A stretch of 64,000 bases of DNA from Lachnospiraceae bacterium (GCA_014239155.1 JAAZZQ010000088.1:62001-126000), one strand, 5' to 3'. Positions 42,301-51,107 are shown, numbered from the stretch's first letter. Numbers and translations: made by a program. The notes: generated by a model not told the origin, from the sequence alone.

Positions 42301-44943
42301 CTTACTTTAGATAGCGATTATACATTAGAATACAAAAATAACCGAAATGCAGGCACTGCTACAATAACCATTACAGGTATCAACAACTACAAAGGAACTG
42401 TAGAGGAGAACTTTACCATACAGCCTGCACAACTGATTATTACTGCACTTGACAAAGTGCTTCTTGCAGGATCCCCTGCACCGAAAGAGTACCGCTATGA
42501 GATAAGCGGACTTGTTGATGGTGAAAAACTATTGACATTGCCAACTTTTACATGCAATGTACCAGATCCTGTTAAAATCGGCAAATATGAGATTATTCCA
42601 AGCGGGGCAAAAGCAGACTCCAATTATAATGCCGACATTACTTATCGCAATGGAACACTTGAAGTGGTAAAAGAATTTACAGGCTATACAGTTACATTTG
42701 ATACACAAAAACACGGAACTGCACCAGAACCATACAATAATATTTCCGCTGGAACTACTATTGAGAAACCTGTAACTCCATCTGCTGAAGGCTATCAGTT
42801 TGAAGGTTGGTATTGCGAACCAGAATGCAAAACCGAATGGAATTTTAATACAGATATTGTACAATCTGATATTACCTTATATGCCAAGTGGTCCATTTCC
42901 CTCGGTGACAAAAGTACCTTCCGCGTACAGGAAGTTGCTGATATGGAGTATACCGGAAAAGCCTGCAAGCCTGCTGTAAGTGTGTATGATGGTGACACTC
43001 TGTTAAAATTAAACAAAGATTACAGTGTAAAATATAAAAACAATATTGAAGTAAAAGAGAAAAAAGGAAACGGCATTGGTTCTAACTATCGGGATGATCT
43101 CCCTTCCATCACTATTACAGGAAAAGGTAATTATGACGGAGAAGAACTGTGTGTAAACTTTACAATACAAAGAGCCAAGATTGCAGATACATACGGAAAT
43201 CTAGCAAAAGGCGTAACCCTAAAATATACAGACCAGCTTGTTACCAATCCGTCAAAAGCAGTAAATCCATTTGGTTCATTAAAATATGGAAAAACACTCA
43301 AAGAGGGCACTGATTTTACACTTTCCCTAGCAAAGCTTAATGAAACCAACCAGACAACACAGACTTTATCCAATGCAGAAATTCCCGCTGGAACTTCTGG
43401 AAAATTTTTATTAACAATTACAGGAACAGGAAATTACGATGGTACAATAGAAAAAACAATCTATGTATCTGATAAATCGAAATTGCTGAAAAATGCCAAA
43501 ATTACACTTGGCACCAATATAAAAAATATTGCATTTTCAAATGCAAATCCAGAAAAGAAGGTTGTTTTACCTGTAGGATATAGGGACAAAGAAAAAAATG
43601 CCTATTTTAAAGTGGATCAAGACGGCAATATTGGAAGTGAAACAGTAAACGCAAAAGATATTTTCACTGTTACATGCAATGGAGACGCGCTTCTTTATAA
43701 AACAGACTTTGATGTGATCTATATGGATAATGATAAAGTTGGAACAGCGTCTATGACCATTATTGGAAAAGGAGAATATGTTGGCGAAAAGACTGTGTCT
43801 TTCCGCATAACAGGAGACGCTTTTAAAGCCAATACGGTTATAGTTGATGGCATTGAAGACAAACAGTATACTGGAACCCCCTTAACACAAGATATAAGTC
43901 AAATTAAATTGACTTATAAGGGAAAAGAAGGCAATACTCTGCTGACCTTCCGCAATGATTACACTGTCAGCTATAAGAAAAATATTAACAAAGGAACTGC
44001 AACGATAACTTTTACCGCGGCAAAAGGTTCTATCTATAGCGGCTCTTTTAACAAAACCTTTAAAATTATTGCTGCTGATATTGCTGATGTCCTAGTCTCC
44101 AGCGAAAATAATAGTGTATATGAAATTATCGCCGCCTATGAAAAAGCGGGCGCAAAGCCAACGATTGACTTGACCTATAATAAAACACCACTCCAAAATG
44201 GCAAGGATTATACCATTAGCTATAAGAATAATAAAGCTGTTGCTGCTAAAACTGCTGCCAAATCTCCCAAAATGATTATTAAGGGAAAAGGCAACTTTAC
44301 TGGAGTAAGCGAAGAAATTCCTTTTACAATCACACAAGGAACTATCAGCAAAGAAAATGTAACAATTACTCCTGTCGCATACAACGCAAATAAGCCAAAC
44401 ACCTATAAATACACTCCTTCTGTAAAGATAAAGGTTGGAAATACTACCCTAAAAGCAAACACGGATTATAAGCTTGAATTTAAGAACAATGACCAAGCGT
44501 CCTGCAAGGCTTATTTTGAAAATCAGGGAAGCACCCCTATTGCAATCATTACTCCTGTTGATGGAAGTAATTATAGGATGGATACCGAAATACAAATACC
44601 ACTTCCTATTTACCAGACAAAGCTTACCAAGAATAATGTCTATATTGTGGTGGAATCAACAATATATGACGGAACACAGCGAACACCAGATGTGCGAGTT
44701 TACTTTGCAGATTCTGAACACACACAAGCGTTAAAAGAAGTTAAGAATGAAAAACTAACTAAGGATGAAGACATAAAAAAGAAAGGTTTAATTCTGCTAG
44801 AAAATACAAACTACACACTAAGCTATGGAGCTAACATTAGTGCTGGAAAAAATAAAGGCAGTGTAACCATTAATGGTATGAGTCCTAAATATGGCGGAAG
44901 TATCACACAGAAATTTGACATATTAAAAAAGACAATAGAGTAA
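39337..44943 (+). CDS. Giant secreted protein with transglutaminase-like, thioredoxin-like and InlB-type repeat domains
   Basis: 1868 residues. A signal peptide ends near A-E-E at residue 32. A Ser/Thr/Glu/Gln-rich low-complexity stalk runs to about 165. A transglutaminase-like domain at about 300-440 has Cys374 (A-V-C-Q-G-Y-A), His404 (P-H-A-W-N) and Asp426, the full triad. Two related thioredoxin-like units at about 490-640 and 725-870 carry F-F-Q-P-R-C-T-N-S-Q and F-F-S-H-T-C-A-K-S-Q, each with a single Cys. Three InlB/Listeria-Bacteroides repeats (about 643, 875 and 1117; Y-E-L-N-G-G-T, F-A-G-W-Y, Y-A-K-W) alternate with them. From about 945 on, repeated beta domains carry D-Y-T-x-x-Y-K-N-N-x-x-A-G-T-A. 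No LPXTG or other sorting signal at the end. Likely a surface or secreted adhesin/processing protein. Confidence 0.85.
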   Translation: MKGKLKKRLLSLLLSVALIITGLDVTTVSAAEESNHTEESALEQESEKTQQSEKTSTEQESDSVQSPEETITESEEISTELQTEANSSETVTESQAEEETTTQQTESNSSALETEESSSESQTETGDSESEQESETLTEEQTSETTEETTETITEVETTELATEELKRSDASEMQFEIYVNPLYKDVIDPDELSQQLNSLQVKNLNSIKSTTQSFETFDAAVDYLREQMVARETTVSVQVPSSVSEANKGEEGFHKTLLDAALAHTEECSGQEGDALRWQYGGARMSMSSSSTYTVTYTISYYTTLAQEQELTKKVNEALNSLNLSGKTDYQKVKAIHDYICDTTDYDYDNLNNNEQKIKFTAYGALCTGKAVCQGYAVAFYRMCKEANLPVRIITGIGNGGPHAWNIVKIGSNTTRAAGKYYNIDCTWDGQDKETRHTYFLLNEKDFEDHTRDAEYNTSDFHAQYPMAETSYVDESSLPAGLNKENPNATFTTIDDQTVSSAADGKPKILIFFQPRCTNSQNTIRAIANQGFTGVDIYAAEIYGGSKDTVTDFKNTYGSNAITFLYDTEFVYGMNTQIGLDMFKYAQEGGLTDGNSMSIALPMICYIDANNMLQHITQGIQNASQIEANLKNYCSAAPVKQYKITYELNGGTNHSENPTVFKENSETIILKDPTKSGFTFAGWYLDAAFTQKITQIEQGTASDITLYAKWSTSGATDKLNLDNPTYLLTTLDDEDVTSAANGRPKILIFFSHTCAKSQQTIKSIASSSIPNVDIFALETNKGSKAVVQSFKNTYGSDAITFLYDEYGVQHTRYANDYVNLSGINNFSTVIICYIDANNKFQHITFDTSSASAIKTNLDLYCNGTSEEPAPSETYNITYELNGGTNNSDNPVTYTTETDTITLKAPTKEGYLFGGWYRDAAFTLPITQIVKGSSGNLTLYAKWENETQEPGDDKISISNATIILSEKTFSYNGRNQEPRVTIQYENKPLTLDSDYTLEYKNNRNAGTATITITGINNYKGTVEENFTIQPAQLIITALDKVLLAGSPAPKEYRYEISGLVDGEKLLTLPTFTCNVPDPVKIGKYEIIPSGAKADSNYNADITYRNGTLEVVKEFTGYTVTFDTQKHGTAPEPYNNISAGTTIEKPVTPSAEGYQFEGWYCEPECKTEWNFNTDIVQSDITLYAKWSISLGDKSTFRVQEVADMEYTGKACKPAVSVYDGDTLLKLNKDYSVKYKNNIEVKEKKGNGIGSNYRDDLPSITITGKGNYDGEELCVNFTIQRAKIADTYGNLAKGVTLKYTDQLVTNPSKAVNPFGSLKYGKTLKEGTDFTLSLAKLNETNQTTQTLSNAEIPAGTSGKFLLTITGTGNYDGTIEKTIYVSDKSKLLKNAKITLGTNIKNIAFSNANPEKKVVLPVGYRDKEKNAYFKVDQDGNIGSETVNAKDIFTVTCNGDALLYKTDFDVIYMDNDKVGTASMTIIGKGEYVGEKTVSFRITGDAFKANTVIVDGIEDKQYTGTPLTQDISQIKLTYKGKEGNTLLTFRNDYTVSYKKNINKGTATITFTAAKGSIYSGSFNKTFKIIAADIADVLVSSENNSVYEIIAAYEKAGAKPTIDLTYNKTPLQNGKDYTISYKNNKAVAAKTAAKSPKMIIKGKGNFTGVSEEIPFTITQGTISKENVTITPVAYNANKPNTYKYTPSVKIKVGNTTLKANTDYKLEFKNNDQASCKAYFENQGSTPIAIITPVDGSNYRMDTEIQIPLPIYQTKLTKNNVYIVVESTIYDGTQRTPDVRVYFADSEHTQALKEVKNEKLTKDEDIKKKGLILLENTNYTLSYGANISAGKNKGSVTINGMSPKYGGSITQKFDILKKTIE

Positions 44944-44975
44944 AGTTTCTTATCTCTTTATAAGTATCTACAATC

Positions 44976-45052
44976 GAGTAGGGGAAGGTTACTTCCCCCT
45001 ACTCGTGCGCCGGGTGTCCGTCAGCTTGCTGACATATTTCATTTGGACACCC
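44976..45052 (+). repeat. Palindromic intergenic repeat, family 1, copy B
   Basis: GTAGGGGAAG and CTTCCCCCTAC form the first hairpin, then TCGTGCGCC, then GGGTGT/ACACCC (45012-45017 region to 45052) enclosing GTCAGC-TT-GCTGAC and TTCATTTGG. Compared with copy A the outer arm changed from GGGCGT/ACGCCC to GGGTGT/ACACCC, a compensatory C-G to T-A change that keeps pairing. It lies 30 bases after the surface protein's stop. Confidence 0.85.
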
Positions 45053-45059
45053 GTGTGCA

Positions 45060-45101
45060 TAAAAACCCAGTCGTTGAGCAATACCAATGACTGGGTTTTT
45101 T
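45060..45101 (+). terminator. Rho-independent terminator after the surface protein gene
   Basis: AAAACCCAGTCGTTG and CAATGACTGGGTTTT form a stem of about 14 pairs with one mismatch, followed by a T6 tract. It sits between two inverted family 1 repeats and, because the ascending arm begins with an A tract, could also work for ddh on the other strand. Confidence 0.85.
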
Positions 45102-45109
45102 CTGCACAG

Positions 45110-45187
45110 ATCCGTGCAGAAAAAATATGCCACTAACGTGGCGCACGGATCGCGCATTGAGTAGGGAAGATAAAACTTCCCTACTCG
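45110..45187 (-). repeat. Palindromic intergenic repeat, family 1, copy D (inverted)
   Basis: On the minus strand GTAGGGAAG and CTTCCCTAC (within 45185-45160) form a perfect hairpin, followed by GCGCG and the arms ATCCGTGC/GCACGGAT (45150-45110) enclosing CCAC-GTTA-GTGG. It lies 19 bases after the ddh stop, in sense with that gene. Its second arm resembles copy C rather than A and B. Confidence 0.8.
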
Positions 45188-45205
45188 ATTCTCTGTCAGC
45201 TACTT

Positions 45206-46192
45206 TTACAGCATAGAAGCTCTTAGCTCCTGTGCACTTTTTGCGCTCAAATACGCTGGCGCAATGTCAAAAACAGTCTTGCATCCACTCTGTCCCTCCT
45301 GTGCCAAACGGTACGCTGCCCTTGCATATGCAACAAGCACACTTGCTGTAAATTCTGGGTTGGAATCTAATTTAAGACGATATTCAATTAAATGTTTGTG
45401 TTCTTTCTCCCAGCCTGTCGCACCACTTCGCAGTACAAAGCCGCCATGTGGAATCCCACTGTGATTTGCAAGCAATTCCTCCTCACGAATAAAATGCACT
45501 ATCGTATCGTAATCAGCAAAATAATTTGGCATTGTCTTAATTTGTTCTTCAACCTTAGCCGCATCGGCGCCCTCCTCCAAAACAACAAAGCACTCCCGTA
45601 TGTGCTTCTGGCGTGTGGTCAGTTCTGGATTGCTGCCTGAGCGCGCCGCTTCCAGTGCAGCTTCAACTGGAATTGTATATTGTTTTGCATCTTTTACGCC
45701 TTCAATACGGCGAATTGCATCTGAATGCCCCTGACTAACACCCTTTCCCCAAAATGTATAGTCTTTGCCTTCTGGCAGGATTGCATTGGCATACAAACGG
45801 TTGAGCGAAAACATTCCCGGATCCCAACCCACAGAAATAATCGCAATATGTCCGCTTTCTTTTGCGGCAGTATCCACTTTTTCAAAATGCTCAGGAATGC
45901 GCGCGTGGGTATCAAAGCTGTCAATCACATGAAAATATTTTACATACTTCGGTGTCTGCGTTGGAAGGTCTGTCGCACTGCCACCACAAATAATCATCAC
46001 ATCAATCTTATCTTTCCATGCCTCCACATCTGCGATATTGCACACCTTTGCAGTGTCTGTCAGAATAGAAACTGACTCTGGATTTCTGCGCGTAAACACT
46101 GCAACAAGCTCCATATCGTCATTTTGCTGCACTGCACACTCAACACCGCGTCCTAGATTTCCATATCCTAAAATTCCTATGCGTGTACCCAT
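45206..46192 (-). CDS. ddh: meso-Diaminopimelate D-dehydrogenase
   Basis: 328 residues. The amino Rossmann motif is I-G-I-L-G-Y-G-N-L-G-R-G, and F-T-R-R is an NADP-binding loop; I-I-S-V-G-W-D-P-G-M-F-S and G-V-S-Q-G-H-S-D-A-I-R match the substrate-binding region of Ddh. It makes meso-diaminopimelate from tetrahydrodipicolinate in one step, bypassing the longer routes to lysine and peptidoglycan precursor. ATG 46192 has GGAGG at eight bases; the TTG five codons upstream overlaps that site and was rejected. It is followed directly by a family 1 repeat. Confidence 0.93.
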   Translation of the reverse strand: MGTRIGILGYGNLGRGVECAVQQNDDMELVAVFTRRNPESVSILTDTAKVCNIADVEAWKDKIDVMIICGGSATDLPTQTPKYVKYFHVIDSFDTHARIPEHFEKVDTAAKESGHIAIISVGWDPGMFSLNRLYANAILPEGKDYTFWGKGVSQGHSDAIRRIEGVKDAKQYTIPVEAALEAARSGSNPELTTRQKHIRECFVVLEEGADAAKVEEQIKTMPNYFADYDTIVHFIREEELLANHSGIPHGGFVLRSGATGWEKEHKHLIEYRLKLDSNPEFTASVLVAYARAAYRLAQEGQSGCKTVFDIAPAYLSAKSAQELRASML

Positions 46193-46353
46193 TTTATTTT
46201 CCTCCAATACACTCTACAATTCTTCTATTTTTCATTAATACCTCTAAATTCAAACCATAAAACAAATTCAAAGTTTTTCTAAAGCAGATGATCACTTTTC
46301 TTTTGCCTTTTATATCATTATTCTCTCAATTTCAAATATTGTCTCCTACGATA

Positions 46354-47004
46354 TTACTGTAAAGCAATTTGCTCCATAAGCTCTGGAAGAGTTGAGAACG
46401 CATCCAATATATAGTCTGGCGCCTTTGCCTCGCCAAATCCATATTTTGCAAAGATAAAGGGTATGCCTGCCACGCGCGCCGATTCCTCGTCACCCGCTGT
46501 ATCGCCCACATACACTGCTCTTGTCACCCCATTACGTCTCATAATAAGCTTGTTGTTCTCCCCTTTTGGCAGCAGATTGTTTCCCCAACACTCAATATCA
46601 TCGAAACACTTTTCAAGCTTATGTGCCTTGATAAAGCTTTCAATATACCCCGGCTGACAATTGCTCACCACAAAAAGACGATAACTTTTTTTTAATTTGA
46701 GCAATGTCTCCTCCAGCCTTGGATAAAGAATACCACCATGTTCTGCAAGATAGGCATTCTCCTTCGCGCAGCACTCGCTCATTAACGCCTGCTGTTGTTC
46801 TGTTGTTGTATCTGGAAACAGTCTCGCCGCGATCTCTGTCATAGGAAGCCCCAGACAACCTTCTAATTCCTCAAAAGTAATTGGTTCCTTTCTGTACTCC
46901 GAATGTTCTGCCACTACCTGATTCCACGTCAAACGAATTCCATCCAGAGCATTCCACATGGTTCCATCCAAATCAAATATAATTGCTTCTATATTATTTT
47001 CCAT
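46354..47004 (-). CDS. HAD-superfamily hydrolase, phosphoglycolate-phosphatase type
   Basis: 216 residues. Motif I is I-F-D11-L-D13-G-T, with the helical cap of subclass IA after it. Motif II is V-V-S-N-C, motif III involves K-G-E-N, and motif IV is Y-V-G-D-T-A-G-D-E. It resembles Gph/PpaX-type phosphatases that act on small phosphorylated metabolites; the exact substrate is unknown. ATG 47004 has AGAGGA. It lies between metG and ddh on the same strand, with 161 bases to ddh. Confidence 0.88.
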   Translation of the reverse strand: MENNIEAIIFDLDGTMWNALDGIRLTWNQVVAEHSEYRKEPITFEELEGCLGLPMTEIAARLFPDTTTEQQQALMSECCAKENAYLAEHGGILYPRLEETLLKLKKSYRLFVVSNCQPGYIESFIKAHKLEKCFDDIECWGNNLLPKGENNKLIMRRNGVTRAVYVGDTAGDEESARVAGIPFIFAKYGFGEAKAPDYILDAFSTLPELMEQIALQ

Positions 47005-47111
47005 TTTAATCCTCTTTTACTCTGCTATACTCACGATAAATAAAATTTGCCGCGAGTGTCCCGCCAGTCGCAAAACAGCATACTTCCTTATACAGCTGTG
47101 TGCATTACTTT

Positions 47112-47143
47112 ATACTAGCAGTCAGTTTTTTTGACTACCAGTA
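47112..47143 (-). terminator. Possible hairpin terminator after metG
   Basis: ATACTAGCAGTCA and TGACTACCAGTAT pair at 11 of 13 positions, 32 bases after the metG stop. No U tract follows on the minus strand, so it may be only a pause or stability hairpin. Confidence 0.35.
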
Positions 47144-47175
47144 TAAACAACTGTTTAAAGAAGTGTTCCACATTT

Positions 47176-49158
47176 TTACATAATTTCCGCCCCTGATGGC
47201 ATTTCCTTCTCCGATGTCATCAGCGCAAGATTTCCGTCCGCATCCTCAGCGCACAAAAGCATTCCCTCTGACAACACCCCTGCAAGCTTCGCTGGTTTTA
47301 GATTTACAAGTACCATCACTTTCTTGCCAACCATCTCCTCGGGACTGTAAAATGCCTTAATGCCAGACACAATCTGTTTTACCTGTGAACCAATTTTTAC
47401 CTGACTGCACAAAAGTTTCTTTGACTTTGGCACTGCCTCACAGGAAAGAATTTCACCTACTTGAAACTGCATTTTGGTAAAATCCTCATAGGTAATTTCT
47501 GGCTTTGGTTCAATATCAATACAATTTATGACACTTGTGTCATCTTTTGTTTCCTGCACAACACCAGACTCTGCTGCCTGCTTCTCTGCAAGCGCTTCTA
47601 CCTTGGCATCAATTTCTTTCTGATTGAGGCGCGCAAAGAGAATTTCGGTTGTTTCTACTACTTTTGTACCAGATGCATACACACCAAATGTCTTTGTAGA
47701 CTCAAAATCACGAACAGCACTGTTAAGCTGCTTCATAATCCGCTGCGCAGTCTCTGGCATAAATGGCTCAAGCAATCCTGTTCCAATGGAAATACCTTCT
47801 ACAAGATTGTACAGCACTGTCGCAAGTCGGTCCCTCTTCGCCGCATCCTTTGCAAGCACCCACGGCTCTGTTTCATCAATATATTTATTGCAGCGCTTAA
47901 ACAAATTAAAGATCTCCGTCAGTGCATCTGCAACACGAAGCTCTGCCATCTTTGCCTCAACCTTATCATAAGTCCCTATTGCAACCGCCTTTAATTCCGC
48001 GTCAACGGCCTCCTCAACACCCTGATTCTCCACAACACCACCAAAATATTGATTGCTCATAGAAATGGTTCTGTTTACAAGATTTCCAAGCGTATTTGCC
48101 AAATCAGAATTTAGCCGCTCAACCATCAAATCCCATGTGATAGACCCATCATTTTCAAAGGGCATTTCATGCAGCACAAAATAGCGAACTGCATCCACAC
48201 CAAACAGTTCCACTAAGTCATCTGCATACATAATATTGCCTTTTGACTTACTCATCTTATCATTATTCTGCAAAAGCCACGGATGTCCAAACACTTGATG
48301 GGGCAACTCCTCGCCAAGCGCCATTAAGAAAATTGGCCAGTAAATTGTATGAAACCGAATAATATCCTTCCCTATTAAATGCAAGTCAGCAGGCCACAGC
48401 TTTTGATACTGCTCCGTGCTATTTCCATCCGCGTCATAACCGATTCCTGTGATATAGTTTGTGAGCGCATCCAACCACACATAGACAACATGACGGTCGT
48501 CAAAATCTACAGGAATCCCCCATTTAAACGAGGTGCGCGACACACACAAATCCTGTAATCCCGGGAGCAGAAAGTTGTTCATCATCTCATTTTTGCGGGA
48601 GACTGGCTGAATAAACTCCGGATGTTGGTTAATGTGGTCAATCAGCTTGTCCGCATACTTACTCATCTTGAAAAAATATGCCTCCTCCTTCGCTGGTTTC
48701 ACTTCACGCCCACAGTCGGGGCACTTACCATCTTTTAGTTGGGACTCTGTCCAGAATGACTCGCAGGGCGTACAGTACAATCCTTCATACGCACCCTTAT
48801 AAATATCGCCTTGATTGTACAGGCGTTTAAAAATTTTCTGTACTTGTTTCTCATGAGCTGGATCAGTCGTGCGGATAAATTTGTCATAAGCAATATTAAG
48901 CATATCGCAAAGTCCCTGAATGGTACCTGCTACCTTATCCACAAATTCTTTGGGAGTTACCCCTGCCTCCGCCGCTTTCAACTCAATCTTTTGTCCATGT
49001 TCGTCCGTTCCAGTCTGGAAATAGACATCATAACCATCTTTTCTTTTATAGCGCGCAATACTGTCTGCCAACACAATCTCATAATTATTTCCAATATGTG
49101 GTTTGCCCGATGTATATGCAATCGCTGTCGTAATATAATATTTGCCCTTATTCTTCAT
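47176..49158 (-). CDS. metG: Methionyl-tRNA synthetase
   Basis: 660 residues. The class I signature is H-I-G-N (21-24), a four-Cys zinc knuckle C-T-P-C and C-P-D-C lies near 127-147, and K-M-S-K-S near 299-303 closes the active site. The carboxy 110 residues form the EMAP-like tRNA-binding domain (F-Q-V-G-E-I-L-S-C-E, V-N-L-K-P-A-K-L-A-G-V-L-S-E-G-M). It charges initiator and elongator tRNA-Met. ATG 49158 follows GGAGAAAGGA. No T-box was recognised in the short leader. Confidence 0.96.
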   Translation of the reverse strand: MKNKGKYYITTAIAYTSGKPHIGNNYEIVLADSIARYKRKDGYDVYFQTGTDEHGQKIELKAAEAGVTPKEFVDKVAGTIQGLCDMLNIAYDKFIRTTDPAHEKQVQKIFKRLYNQGDIYKGAYEGLYCTPCESFWTESQLKDGKCPDCGREVKPAKEEAYFFKMSKYADKLIDHINQHPEFIQPVSRKNEMMNNFLLPGLQDLCVSRTSFKWGIPVDFDDRHVVYVWLDALTNYITGIGYDADGNSTEQYQKLWPADLHLIGKDIIRFHTIYWPIFLMALGEELPHQVFGHPWLLQNNDKMSKSKGNIMYADDLVELFGVDAVRYFVLHEMPFENDGSITWDLMVERLNSDLANTLGNLVNRTISMSNQYFGGVVENQGVEEAVDAELKAVAIGTYDKVEAKMAELRVADALTEIFNLFKRCNKYIDETEPWVLAKDAAKRDRLATVLYNLVEGISIGTGLLEPFMPETAQRIMKQLNSAVRDFESTKTFGVYASGTKVVETTEILFARLNQKEIDAKVEALAEKQAAESGVVQETKDDTSVINCIDIEPKPEITYEDFTKMQFQVGEILSCEAVPKSKKLLCSQVKIGSQVKQIVSGIKAFYSPEEMVGKKVMVLVNLKPAKLAGVLSEGMLLCAEDADGNLALMTSEKEMPSGAEIM

Positions 49159-49276
49159 TGACTTTCAATCCTTTCTCCATAATAAAACTCCTTTTCAGTA
49201 CCCAATTATCTATAATTTACCATACTATACAAACTTTGTAAACGAAAATAAAAACAGAAAATAACCTTCCAATAAC

Positions 49277-49310
49277 AGTTCTTTACCTCCCTATCACAAG
49301 CATCAAATCA
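49277..49310 (-). repeat. Partial copy of repeat family 3
   Basis: On the minus strand TTTGATGCTTGT followed by an AGGG/AGG tract and AACTGTTA matches the 3' half of the larger element at 52389-52449, with TGCATGATTTGATGC replacing its second arm. It follows the aldo/keto reductase stop by about 20 bases. Confidence 0.5.
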
Positions 49311-49331
49311 TGCAAAACCACTCTGGCTTGT

Positions 49332-50327
49332 CTACAGAATACCACATATTTGTTCTATTTTATGTAACTCTTCATCACTAAACTTTTGCTTAGACAACAT
49401 ACCTACATTGTCGATAATCTGTGCAGGTTTTGATGCTCCGATTAGAACGCTTGTAATATCGCCATCTCGTAAAATCCATGCAAGTGCCATTTGTGCAAGA
49501 CTCTGCCCTCGCTCTTTTGCAAGTTCATTTAACCCCCTAATCTTACGGATTGTGTCAGTGTTAAGCGCATCTTCCTTTAAAAATCTACCGTCCGTGCGGA
49601 TACGACTGTCTTCTGGAATGCCATTAACATATCGATCTGTAAGAAGTCCTTGCGCCAACGGGCAAAACGTAATAATACCAATTCCATTAGAAGCTGCATA
49701 ATCCTTTAATCCATCTTTTTCTATTGTTTTATCGAACAGAGAATATTTTCTTTGATTGATAATAAACGGTGTCCCCATCTGCTGAAAAAGACTTGCAATT
49801 GTAATTGTCTCCTCTTTATTATAATTTGAAATTCCAATATAAAGCGCCTTTCCACTGCGCACAATCGCATCCAATGCCCTTGCAGTCTCCTCTACTGGTG
49901 TATTATAGTCGGGTCTATGGTGATAATAGATATCAACATAGTCAAGTCCCATCCGCTTTAGGCTCTGATCTAAGCTTGCCACCAAATATTTTCTACTGCC
50001 TCCATCTCCATAAGGTCCTTTCCACATATCATATCCTGCCTTGGTGGAAATCACCAACTCATCCCGATAGATGCCAAGCCCTTTCTCAAGAATATGTCCA
50101 AAATTCTCCTCCGCCGCACCATAGACGGGACCGTAGTTATTTGCCAAATCAAAATGTGTGATTCCATTGTCAAAAGCAGTATAGCACATTGCCTGCATAT
50201 TGTCGAAACTGGCATTGGAGCCAAAATTGTGCCATAACCCAAAAGAAACTGCTGGCAACTTTAAGCCACTCTGCCCACAACGATTATATTGCATTGCTTC
50301 ATATCGTTTATCATCAGCTATATACAT
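49332..50327 (-). CDS. Aldo/keto reductase, YghZ/glyceraldehyde-phosphate-reductase type
   Basis: 331 residues. The TIM-barrel catalytic tetrad is visible as D-L-A-N-N-Y (Asp and Tyr of the tetrad), the Lys in S-T-K-A-G-Y and the His in Y-Y-H-H-R. R-Y-S-L-F-D, F-C-P-L-A-Q-G-L-L-T and I-L-R-D-G-D-I-T-S-V-L-I-G-A-S are typical of the AKR14-like family that includes YghZ. It reduces aldehydes with NADPH. ATG 50327 has GGAAAGGA at good spacing; the TTG six codons upstream overlaps that site. Confidence 0.9.
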   Translation of the reverse strand: MYIADDKRYEAMQYNRCGQSGLKLPAVSFGLWHNFGSNASFDNMQAMCYTAFDNGITHFDLANNYGPVYGAAEENFGHILEKGLGIYRDELVISTKAGYDMWKGPYGDGGSRKYLVASLDQSLKRMGLDYVDIYYHHRPDYNTPVEETARALDAIVRSGKALYIGISNYNKEETITIASLFQQMGTPFIINQRKYSLFDKTIEKDGLKDYAASNGIGIITFCPLAQGLLTDRYVNGIPEDSRIRTDGRFLKEDALNTDTIRKIRGLNELAKERGQSLAQMALAWILRDGDITSVLIGASKPAQIIDNVGMLSKQKFSDEELHKIEQICGIL

Positions 50328-50777
50328 ATTATAATTCCTTTCCAAATAAGTTTATTATCTACAATTATTTTATTTTACACCTTATATTATCTTAAAACAG
50401 TTTGTTAACAAAAGCAACAAGAACAAATACACTTCTCATGGTAAGCGGCATAATATACTATGCTTATTTGTAAGAGTTGCCTGCCCAAAACAAAAATGGA
50501 CAAAACAGGGACGCGATCAATCGGCACTTCAGTTAATCATGTCTTTTTTATTTCTTTTCATCTGGTACAATATTGTAAATCTGAAAAAGTAACCTAAGAG
50601 ACCAGCAAAGAGACCATGAGTGAAAAGATTAAGCATATACTGAAAAGCGAAATACAACAGACGTAAAAAAGCCATAATGAAAAGGAGCCGGTTACTGACT
50701 TGAAAGCTCAAAAGGTTCATGGTAGTATGAAGATATAAAACTAATTCTAAAGTACAATCTAAAAAGGAGGGGTTCTT
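50328..50777. other. Intergenic region with a doubtful minus-strand small frame
   Basis: About 450 bases. A minus-strand frame at 50720-50529 would encode a hydrophobic 63-residue peptide but has no ribosome-binding site. On the plus strand TTGAAA near 50700 and TAGTAT 17 bases later could be the promoter for the zinc-ribbon gene; AAAAAGGAGGGG precedes that gene. Confidence 0.35.
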
Positions 50778-51029
50778 ATGCCAAAATGTCCATCCTGTGG
50801 TTCTTCAATGGTAAAGCGTAATGGTCGATATGGTGAATTCTGGGGATGCTCTAAGTACCCAAATTGTGAAACAACTGTTAGTCTAAATGATATTGACGAT
50901 GAATTTGATGTTCCGCAATACAGCCATCATGGACCATCATATGGAACTTGTTGGAGATGTGGTGAGCAGGATACTTTAAGTGAGGAGGGGCTATGTAGTT
51001 ATTGCCAACATATGTTGGAAAAGGATTGA
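50778..51029 (+). CDS. Small zinc-ribbon protein (topoisomerase C4 zinc-finger type)
   Basis: 83 residues. Residues 4-30 are a C4 finger of the kind found at the end of topoisomerase I: C-P-S-C-G-S-S-M-V-K-R, G-R-Y-G-E-F-W-G-C-S-K-Y-P-N-C. A second pair, C-W-R-C-G and C-S-Y-C, at about 60-77 forms another metal site, with Y-S-H-H-G-P between. Such stand-alone proteins may bind single-stranded nucleic acid. ATG 50778 has a strong AAGGAGG, and a terminator follows. Confidence 0.85.
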   Translation: MPKCPSCGSSMVKRNGRYGEFWGCSKYPNCETTVSLNDIDDEFDVPQYSHHGPSYGTCWRCGEQDTLSEEGLCSYCQHMLEKD

Positions 51030-51074
51030 TAAAACGCCAAGGATATAAAATTTTGGTTTGTCTGTAAAATAGTA

Positions 51075-51107
51075 AAAAACAGAGATTCAAAAGAACTCTG
51101 CTTTTTT
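51075..51107 (+). terminator. Terminator of the zinc-ribbon gene
   Basis: AAAAACAGAG and CTCTGCTTTTTT form a short G-C hairpin (CAGAG/CTCTG, loop 11) flanked by an A tract and a T6 run. Confidence 0.75.

Noticed and set aside
49159-49331. Possible T-box leader before metG
   Set aside because: The leader is short and lacks a T-box sequence (AGGGTGGNACCGCG) or specifier structure.
50529-50720. Small hydrophobic minus-strand protein of 63 residues
   Set aside because: No ribosome-binding site, no neighbour in the same unit, AT-rich composition; treated as non-coding.
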